In this document: positions 7,992-11,798 of the stretch, in pieces
Layout: each line of letters opens with the position of its first letter
Numbering within the stretch: the first letter of the stretch is position 1
Assembly (NCBI RefSeq): GCF_001602625.1
Contig: NZ_LECR01000023.1
Location: forward strand, 112,980 to 124,777
Length of the DNA stretch: 11,798 bases
Origin: Sodalis-like endosymbiont of Proechinophthirus fluctus
GTDB taxonomy: Bacteria > Pseudomonadota > Gammaproteobacteria > Enterobacterales > Enterobacteriaceae
Direction: 5' to 3'
Translations under genes and position numbers: made by a program
The notes under the pieces: generated by a model
Told to the model about the DNA's origin: nothing
The model's database searches: none
Seen by the model: the letters and a program-made list of their open reading frames with translations, nothing else

Positions 7992-8339
7992 ATGACCATG
8001 ACTATAGAAAAAATTCAGCAACAGATTGCCGAAAATCCGATTCTTCTGTACATGAAGGGTTCGCCAAAATTACCGGGATGCGGTTTTTCCGCCCAGGCAG
8101 TACAGGCACTGTCCGCCTGCAGCGAGCGTTTTGCTTATGTTGATGTGCTGACCAATCCAGATATTCGCGCTGAACTGCCAAAATTCGCTAACTGGCCGAC
8201 CTTCCCACAACTGTGGGTGAATGGCGAACTTATCGGCGGGTGCGACATTGTCGTCGAAATGTACCAACGCGGCGAACTGCAGCCGCTTATAAAAGAAACA
8301 GTGGTAAAATACAATTCGCAAGCGGATAACATACAGTAA
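7992..8339 (+). CDS. grxD: Monothiol glutaredoxin 4 (CGFS type)
   Basis: Grx4 binds and transfers [2Fe-2S] clusters, working with BolA-type partners in iron-sulfur delivery and iron sensing; it is cytosolic. The 115-residue product is the same length as the E. coli protein and nearly identical in the core. It shows TIEKIQQQIAENPILLYMKG, then the active-site motif CGFS with Cys30, then NWPTFPQLW (cis-Pro glutathione site) and GGCDIVVEMY. The start codon has AAGGA at 7978-7982, nine bases upstream, and the in-frame MTMTIEK matches MSTTIEK in E. coli, so no earlier start is needed. Downstream, the E. coli neighbour lhr is missing; the next gene is rnt, facing it. The gene shows no decay, fitting its near-essential role when other iron-sulfur carriers are limited. 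Confidence 0.98.
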   Translation: MTMTIEKIQQQIAENPILLYMKGSPKLPGCGFSAQAVQALSACSERFAYVDVLTNPDIRAELPKFANWPTFPQLWVNGELIGGCDIVVEMYQRGELQPLIKETVVKYNSQADNIQ

Positions 8340-8385
8340 CAGAGAATCCTGCTAGGATGCCGTCCGGCAGCAAACGCTAGGCAAA

Positions 8386-8405
8386 AGCTCCATCGCCATG
8401 GAGCT
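8386..8405. repeat. Hairpin between convergent grxD and rnt
   Basis: AGCTCCAT, a CGCC loop, and ATGGAGCT form a perfect 8-bp stem 46 bases after grxD. A smaller one, TGCCG-TC-CGGCA, lies at 8358-8369. Neither is followed by a T run, so they are candidate transcript-end structures only. Confidence 0.35.
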
Positions 8406-8513
8406 GAGCAATCCACATGTTCCCTCTCGCGAAATGGCAGATTGCATGCCATGCAGGCGCTGCAGTCCTGTCATTAGTCCTTGAGTGGCAGTATTTATAG
8501 ATCAATGGTGGGG

Positions 8514-9200
8514 TTAAGCACGATCCTGCGCGGCGACAGCCTCATCTTCTGCGTTGCCCGTTGCGGGTACCGCGACCGGCCAGCCGCCCAGACGTTTCCA
8601 GCGATTGACCAATTCACAAAACAAGGTCGAGGTACGTTCTGTATCATAGAGTGCCGAATGTGCTTCACCGCTGTCAAAGGCGATGCCGGCGGCGATACAG
8701 GCTTTCGCCAGCACAGTCTGGCCGAGCACCAGACCGCTGAGCGTCGTCGTATCAAAGGTAGCGAAGGGATGGAAAGGGTTACGTTTCAGATCAGCGCGAG
8801 CGGCGGCAGCCATCAGAAAACTGTGATCAAAAGTAGCATTGTGGGCGACGATAATGGCACGGTTGCAGTTCTGATCTTTGATTCCTTTACGCACCAATTT
8901 AAAGATTTCATTCAAGGCTTCATATTCGGTCACCGCACCGCGCAGGGGATTGTGCGGATCAATACCGTTGAAGGCCAGCGCTTCCGGCTGGAGCAGCGCT
9001 CCGGGAAAGGGATCCACATGGAAATGTAGGGTATTGTCGGCGAGCAGCCAGCCGTCGTTATCCATTTTCAGGGTGACGGCAGCGATTTCCAACAGGGCAT
9101 CGGTCTCGGCGTTTAATCCCGCGGTTTCCACATCAATGACAACGGGATAAAAGCCGCGAAAGCGGGCGCGGAGGGTGTTCAGATCGTCTATTTCAGCCAT
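8514..9200 (-). CDS. rnt: Ribonuclease T
   Basis: A DEDDh 3'-to-5' exonuclease that trims 3' ends of tRNA, 5S and 23S rRNA and turns over the tRNA CCA end; it works as a homodimer in the cytosol. The chosen start, ATG at 9198-9200, gives 228 residues and aligns residue for residue with the E. coli N-terminus to [16 protein letters not shown]. The in-frame TTG at 9221 is less likely. Catalytic Asp23, Glu25, Asp125, His181 and Asp186 are all present in [17 protein letters not shown] and [22 protein letters not shown] and [13 protein letters not shown] are further family blocks. The C-terminus is about 13 residues longer than E. coli (215) with an acidic, Ala-rich tail. AGGA abuts the ATG, which is too close for a good ribosome binding site, so initiation may be weak. 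In E. coli gloA lies upstream, as here, and lhr downstream (lost). Confidence 0.97.
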   Translation of the reverse strand: MAEIDDLNTLRARFRGFYPVVIDVETAGLNAETDALLEIAAVTLKMDNDGWLLADNTLHFHVDPFPGALLQPEALAFNGIDPHNPLRGAVTEYEALNEIFKLVRKGIKDQNCNRAIIVAHNATFDHSFLMAAAARADLKRNPFHPFATFDTTTLSGLVLGQTVLAKACIAAGIAFDSGEAHSALYDTERTSTLFCELVNRWKRLGGWPVAVPATGNAEDEAVAAQDRA

Positions 9201-9247
9201 TCCTGTTCTTATGTTCAGCAAATTTAGTCGCCATTATTGCAAATTTT

Positions 9248-9281
9248 CCTCGGCTTGCATGGCGAATTATACAAGCCGAGG
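9248..9281 (-). promoter_or_regulatory. Putative rnt promoter inside a perfect inverted repeat
   Basis: CCTCGGCTTG at 9248-9257 is the exact reverse complement of CAAGCCGAGG at 9272-9281. On the minus strand the 14-base spacer begins TATAAT (9266-9271), a perfect -10 element about 66 bases before the rnt start. The -35 is weak (TTTCTT). The symmetric arms could be an operator flanking the -10 or a hairpin in longer transcripts from gloA. The regulator, if any, is unknown. Confidence 0.5.
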
Positions 9282-9322
9282 CGGAGGAAGAAAGGTCGCG
9301 AACCCGCGGATAACGGCGGCGC

Positions 9323-9381
9323 TAGCCCTGCCTACAAGGTGTCGGCAATTAGGCAGGGCTATTGCCGACACCTTGTAGGCA
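9323..9381. repeat. Palindromic element with two overlapping, mutually exclusive stems
   Basis: Arm A (9329-9349, starting TGCCTACAAGG) is the exact 21-base reverse complement of 9361-9381, with an 11-base loop. A second perfect pair, TAGCCCTGCCTA at 9323-9334 with TAGGCAGGGCTA at 9350-9361, overlaps it, so only one stem can form at a time. The element sits exactly where gloA loses its normal ending, after residues like ENKNA. On the plus strand a T run follows at 9382, but that is gloA sequence. The form is like intergenic palindromic repeats of enterobacteria; copy number elsewhere is unknown. Confidence 0.8.
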
Positions 9382-9774
9382 TTTTTATTTTCAATCCATT
9401 TGATTTTATAACCATCTTGATCTTCGATAAAAGCGGTAACTGTAGTGCCGCCTTTCACTGGCCAGGCCCGGCTTCACCGGTCACTCTTTACTACCGGCCT
9501 GGCGAATGCGTTCGCAGGGGTGGCTGCCGCATTGTCCACGCATAAGGCGATATGGCCATATGCGCTGTCTAAATCGTAACTTCCACGCCCCAGTTATAGA
9601 TCGGCCTGATGACCACGCCTTCGCTCTCATCGGTATAACTGACGAACACCAAAGTTTATTTGTATTCTAGGTTCTCGCTGTTGCGTAACAGTCATATTTC
9701 AAGGGGTTTGGTGTAAAAATAGATGGAGTGTTTTAAATCTCACTTACCCGCAGCATGGTATGTAATAAGCTCAC
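9378..9774 (-). pseudogene. gloA: gloA pseudogene (glyoxalase I)
   Basis: Glyoxalase I (Ni2+-dependent in E. coli) isomerises the methylglyoxal-glutathione hemithioacetal to S-lactoylglutathione. A likely GTG start at 9772-9774 gives SLLHTMLRVSEI then a stop. Further fragments match in other frames: LEYK near 9660, IYNWGVEV near 9590, and GEAGP then [18 protein letters not shown] and IENKNA near 9380-9460. The metal ligands of the middle of the protein cannot be read in one frame, and the usual end (GRGLGN) is replaced by the palindromic element. The length is about that of the 135-codon gene, so decay is mainly by small indels. It is upstream of rnt on the same strand, as in E. coli. Confidence 0.92.
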
Positions 9775-9816
9775 AAAGTCCTCGCGAGCCATCGTAATCA
9801 GTACGTCCGGTCCGTG

Positions 9817-9915
9817 TTAAGTGGATAGGTTTCAGTATAACCTGCGAGGTGAAACCTCTTCAATTCTGCTCGCTAGCACAGAATACTAGCACGTTCGGTA
9901 AAAATAACTTGCCAG
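9817..9915 (-). pseudogene. nemA: Remnant of nemA 3' end (N-ethylmaleimide reductase)
   Basis: NemA is an old-yellow-enzyme flavoprotein that reduces electrophiles and lies directly upstream of gloA in E. coli. Just before the gloA start, minus-strand fragments read GKLFLPNVLV, like GRPFIANPDLV, and AGYTETYPL, like the final EGYTDYPTL, ending at a TAA at 9817-9819 after a frameshift. Only about 100 bases survive; the rest of nemA and all of nemR seem deleted before ydhL. The match is short and relies on context, so confidence is moderate. Confidence 0.5.
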
Positions 9916-9937
9916 AGAAGATAATGCCGTCTTCAAT

Positions 9938-9973
9938 TTATAGGCGAGAGGAGGATTATAGGCGAGAGGAGGA
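9938..9973 (+). repeat. 18-bp perfect tandem duplication carrying the ydhL Shine-Dalgarno
   Basis: TTATAGGCGAGAGGAGGA occurs twice head to tail (9938-9955 and 9956-9973). Each copy contains AGGAGG, a full-strength ribosome binding site. The second copy lies 4 bases before the GTG of ydhL; the first is followed by no start codon in frame with ydhL. It looks like a slippage duplication. Confidence 0.95.
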
Positions 9974-9976
9974 CGT

Positions 9977-10225
9977 GTGGGGGAACAACTTGAATTTTTC
10001 AGCCTACCAAATCCCTGCCGTGGCGTATGTCAGTCGGATGCCCGCAGCTATTGCCGTGGCTGCCTACGCAGCCGGGACGAGCGTTTTCTGTGGGGTGGGA
10101 TGAGCGATAGTCAAAAGCGCGAGGTGCTGCGGCTTTGCTACCAGCGTTACCTACGGCTGCGACGCGCCCCGGCCTCCAGGCACGAACTGCTACCTGATAC
10201 ACCAGAGCAACCCTCCTTGTTTTAA
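9977..10225 (+). CDS. ydhL: YdhL family protein (DUF1289), Cys-rich, function unknown
   Basis: The 82-residue product closely follows E. coli YdhL: GEQLEFF, PCRGVCQSD, YCRGCLRSRDERF, MSDSQKREVLRLC and the C-terminal PEQPSLF. Four cysteines, Cys14, Cys18, Cys26 and Cys29 (C-X3-C-X7-C-X2-C), are arranged as a likely metal or iron-sulfur site; the ligand is not known. The GTG start at 9977 is chosen because it aligns with the E. coli start and follows AGGAGG by 4 bases; no upstream ATG is in frame. The region PASRHELLPDT before the tail is variable. In E. coli it is divergent from nemR and followed by ydhF, consistent with the debris on both sides here. Its survival among broken neighbours suggests it is still selected. 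Confidence 0.9.
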   Translation: MGEQLEFFSLPNPCRGVCQSDARSYCRGCLRSRDERFLWGGMSDSQKREVLRLCYQRYLRLRRAPASRHELLPDTPEQPSLF

Positions 10226-10229
10226 TAGT

Positions 10230-10530
10230 TTCGGTGCTAGATCCGAACGATATACGCATCAGCGCCTCAAGCCAAGCCTGCCAAGCTAATGCGTTATCTG
10301 GATAAGCGGTTGAAATCGCGGTTAAATACGCCGTTGCTATCGGGTTGTATAGCATAGCTCATCGCGTTTATCTCGATGGGAAAACGGGGTTGGATGGACA
10401 GTAGCGCCTGGTAACTCATGCTGCCTAGGACAGGGGCGATAGGGTTGGATAGCGGCAAAATGGCTTGCGCTGTGATGTCAGTACGGCAAAAAGGGATAGT
10501 GACTGAATACCACTGTCTGAAATAAAACTT
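10230..10530 (+). pseudogene. ydhF: Probable ydhF remnant (aldo-keto reductase)
   Basis: ydhF follows ydhL on the same strand in E. coli. Here AHRVYLDGKTGLD (about 10357-10395) resembles VHQPLLLDGTLD; SCCLGQGR (about 10420-10436), in another frame, resembles SCLGGGR; and AIGLDSGKM (about 10436-10465) resembles PIIGSGKI. The order is correct, with a deletion between the second and third blocks. DPNDI near 10240 may correspond to an earlier block. All are short and frameshifted, so the assignment rests on synteny and could be wrong. Confidence 0.4.
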
Positions 10531-11045
10531 AACCCGAAGAGATAATAAATGGTTTTCGGCCTGACGCGGTATGGATAATTCTTTGTCATCTTGTGGTAAT
10601 AGCCAAGCAGAAAGAGTATTTCCTGAAAGAAGAAAACAATTTAATAGAGGGGAAATAACGTCATATTTTGATTTTAATTAGTTAAAACCTACATATTAAA
10701 CTATTTATTAATTAAAATTTTATTTATTAAAATTATAATATTATAATTAATATATAGGATATTAATATTTATTATATCTTCATTTAACTTAAATTAATAA
10801 TAAACTACGTATGTGGTAATAAGTGTTACAGTTATGAATAAACTTTCCGTCATGTCAGCGCAAAACTCGGCTGCACTGGCTTCTGCGGGGGAGACTCATA
10901 CTGCCTATTAGCGCGTTTAAATCACAGGAGAATCAGCGGGGCAGAACGCCGTATGTGTGATGTCCAGTTTTTATTAAGGAAGAATATGCTGTTTATATCG
11001 ATCTCTACATAATGCTTAGGTTATATTTATATATATTTGTAATTT
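10531..11045. other. AT-rich non-coding region upstream of slyA
   Basis: I see no convincing gene in about 515 bases. 10660-10800 is almost entirely A and T, a composition that favours H-NS binding and bent DNA; SlyA typically counters H-NS at such sites, so autoregulation here is possible but not shown. Two short open frames (36 codons at 10571-10681; 25 codons, MNKLSVMSAQ..., at 10834-10911) lack ribosome binding sites. The slyA promoter should be near 11000-11045, where TATATT-like hexamers abound. The sodC and ydhIJK genes found here in E. coli leave no trace. Confidence 0.45.
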
Positions 11046-11073
11046 CCCCATCTACCCATTAGGATGGATGGGG
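11046..11073 (+). promoter_or_regulatory. Leader hairpin before slyA
   Basis: CCCCATCTACCC pairs with GGATGGATGGGG across an ATTA loop: 12 pairs with one mismatch and one G-T wobble. It ends 45 bases before the UUG start and swallows the in-frame ATG at 11068. No T run follows, so it is a candidate leader structure or operator rather than a terminator. Confidence 0.5.
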
Positions 11074-11118
11074 AATCTAGGGAGCAAGCTTAATCAGCTT
11101 AATTATAAGGAGAGAGAA

Positions 11119-11553
11119 TTGGAATCGCCATTAGGATCAGATTTGGCGCGACTTGTTCGAGTATGGCGCGCTTTAATTGACCACCGCTTAAAGCCTTTAG
11201 AACTCACACAGACGCATTGGATCACTTTACATAATATTTGCCAGTTACCGCCTGAGCAGTCTCAAATTCAACTGGCGAAGGCTATCGGAATCGAACAGCC
11301 ATCGTTGGTACGAACGTTGGATCAGCTCGAAGAAAAAGGACTGATCACTCGGCATACCTGCGCTAATGACCGCCGAGCGAAGCGGATCAAACTGACCGAA
11401 TCTGCTGACCCTATTATCAAAGAAGTGAACAATGTTATCGACAGCACTCGAGATGAAATTCTCAATGGCATTAGCCAGGAGGAAATTCAGTTGCTGAGCA
11501 ATATGATTACCAAGCTGGAAAAAAATATTCTAGAGCTGTATAATAAGTCTTGA
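11119..11553 (+). CDS. slyA: SlyA, MarR-family transcriptional regulator
   Basis: A dimeric winged-helix DNA-binding protein that activates genes mainly by displacing H-NS; in enteric pathogens it controls virulence and envelope stress genes together with PhoP. Starting at TTG 11119-11121 gives 144 residues, the E. coli length, beginning [22 protein letters not shown] at 11107-11112 lies 6 bases upstream. An in-frame ATG at 11068 would add 17 residues, but it would translate through this ribosome binding site and sits in a hairpin stem, so it is rejected. Dimer helices are at both ends; the recognition helix contains [19 protein letters not shown] with Arg65; the wing has DRRAKRI with Arg85 and Arg86, needed for DNA contact in Salmonella SlyA; Cys81 is kept. 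Residue 41 is Cys, where I recall His in E. coli. The C-terminal third is more divergent ([15 protein letters not shown]). It is convergent with slyB, as in E. coli. Confidence 0.96.
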   Translation: MESPLGSDLARLVRVWRALIDHRLKPLELTQTHWITLHNICQLPPEQSQIQLAKAIGIEQPSLVRTLDQLEEKGLITRHTCANDRRAKRIKLTESADPIIKEVNNVIDSTRDEILNGISQEEIQLLSNMITKLEKNILELYNKS

Positions 11554-11570
11554 TGCGTTACTTCCTCGGC

Positions 11571-11621
11571 GCTTACGCTCAAAAAAACCGGCCCAATGGG
11601 CCGGTTTTTTTGAGCGTAAGC
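11571..11621. terminator. Bidirectional rho-independent terminator between slyA and slyB
   Basis: A perfect 24-base inverted repeat with a 3-base AAT loop. The inner part is A7-CCGGCCC / GGGCCGG-T7, so each strand has a GC stem followed by seven T residues; the outer GCTTACGCTC / GAGCGTAAGC extends the pairing. It lies 17 bases after slyA and 7 bases beyond the slyB stop, ending both convergent transcripts. Confidence 0.95.
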
Positions 11622-11628
11622 TGGGGAT

Positions 11629-11798
11629 TTAGCGCGGTGAAACGGTGATGATGCGGCCATTGCTGGCCAGCGCTACGCGCTGTCCCACGCTGAAGTGGGT
11701 GTTGCCCTGCTTCTGCACTACTATGATGGTGTTGCCGTCATCTTTACGCACCTCAAGCTCCACGCCTTGGGTCCGGTTTACCGCGCCTTCGACTCTTG
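11629..11798 (-). CDS. slyB: SlyB outer membrane lipoprotein, C-terminal part
   Basis: The last 55 codons plus stop (TAA at 11629-11631) are in the window; the 5' part with the lipoprotein signal lies beyond 11798. The frame reads VEGAVNRTQGVELEVRKDDG, then VVQKQGNTHFSVGQRVALA and ends TVSPR, nearly the same as E. coli SlyB, a glycine-zipper lipoprotein (about 155 residues). In enterobacteria slyB is activated by PhoP in low Mg2+ and the protein supports outer-membrane integrity under stress. No break is seen in the visible part, but the gene's full integrity cannot be judged. It ends at the shared terminator with slyA. Confidence 0.93.
   Translation of the reverse strand, partial: RVEGAVNRTQGVELEVRKDDGNTIIVVQKQGNTHFSVGQRVALASNGRIITVSPR

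Noticed and set aside
9201..9221. TTG start adding seven residues to RNase T
   Set aside because: ATG at 9198-9200 aligns exactly with the E. coli N-terminus; no ribosome binding site supports the TTG.
9329..9390. Rho-independent terminator on the plus strand
   Set aside because: The stem plus T run looks right, but no plus-strand gene precedes it and the T run is the complement of the gloA 3' end.
9849..10103. 84-codon plus frame overlapping ydhL
   Set aside because: It runs through the tandem duplication and out-of-frame ydhL sequence; the conserved YdhL frame explains the region.
10571..10681. 36-codon plus frame starting MDNSLSSCGN
   Set aside because: No ribosome binding site and no family resemblance; chance frame in non-coding sequence.

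Overview
The gene content and order match the E. coli 37-minute region (pykF, tRNA-Val, mdtK, ribE, cfa, purR, ynhF, mepH, grxD, rnt, gloA, nemA, ydhL, ydhF, slyA, slyB), read in inverted orientation relative to the E. coli map. Intact genes are close to their enterobacterial orthologues, but roughly half of the ancestral genes are broken by frameshifts, stops and deletions, and non-coding space is large. This suggests a recently host-restricted gammaproteobacterial symbiont, most likely of the Sodalis group (S. glossinidius or a close relative). The species call is inference from memory; no search was run.

Region by region. 1-662: 5' half of a decayed pyruvate kinase gene pykF (minus), continuing beyond the window. 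663-1179: no gene seen. 1180-1256: intact tRNA-Val(GAC), minus. 1396-2744: decayed MATE efflux gene mdtK (minus). 2974-3591: intact riboflavin synthase ribE (plus), convergent with intact cyclopropane fatty acid synthase cfa (3659-4810, minus) across a perfect 15-bp inverted repeat. 5268-6304: decayed purine repressor purR (minus). 6522-6617: a 31-codon single-span membrane protein gene matching ynhF, followed by a terminator. 6789-7592: murein endopeptidase mepH (minus), divergent from grxD (7992-8339), a CGFS monothiol glutaredoxin. 8514-9200: RNase T (minus). 9378-9915: remnants of gloA and nemA (minus), with a palindromic element at the gloA 3' end. 9977-10225: ydhL (DUF1289), whose ribosome binding site lies in a perfect 18-bp tandem duplication. 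10230-10530: probable ydhF debris. 10531-11118: AT-rich leader region of slyA. 11119-11553: slyA with a UUG start, ending at a 51-bp bidirectional terminator shared with the convergent slyB, whose 3' end closes the window.

The retained genes serve cofactor synthesis (ribE), membrane and cell-wall upkeep (cfa, mepH, slyB), iron-sulfur/redox work (grxD), RNA maturation (rnt, tRNA) and host-interaction regulation (slyA). The lost ones are glycolytic regulation (pykF), drug efflux (mdtK), purine repression (purR) and electrophile detoxification (gloA, nemA). Genes between these in E. coli (ydhB/ydhC, ydhP/sodB, lhr, nemR, the sodC-ydhIJK block) have no recognisable trace here. I found no mobile element, CRISPR array or novel multi-gene system. 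The less ordinary signals are small: ynhF, the overlapping palindromes at gloA, the duplicated Shine-Dalgarno of ydhL, and a leader hairpin before slyA.
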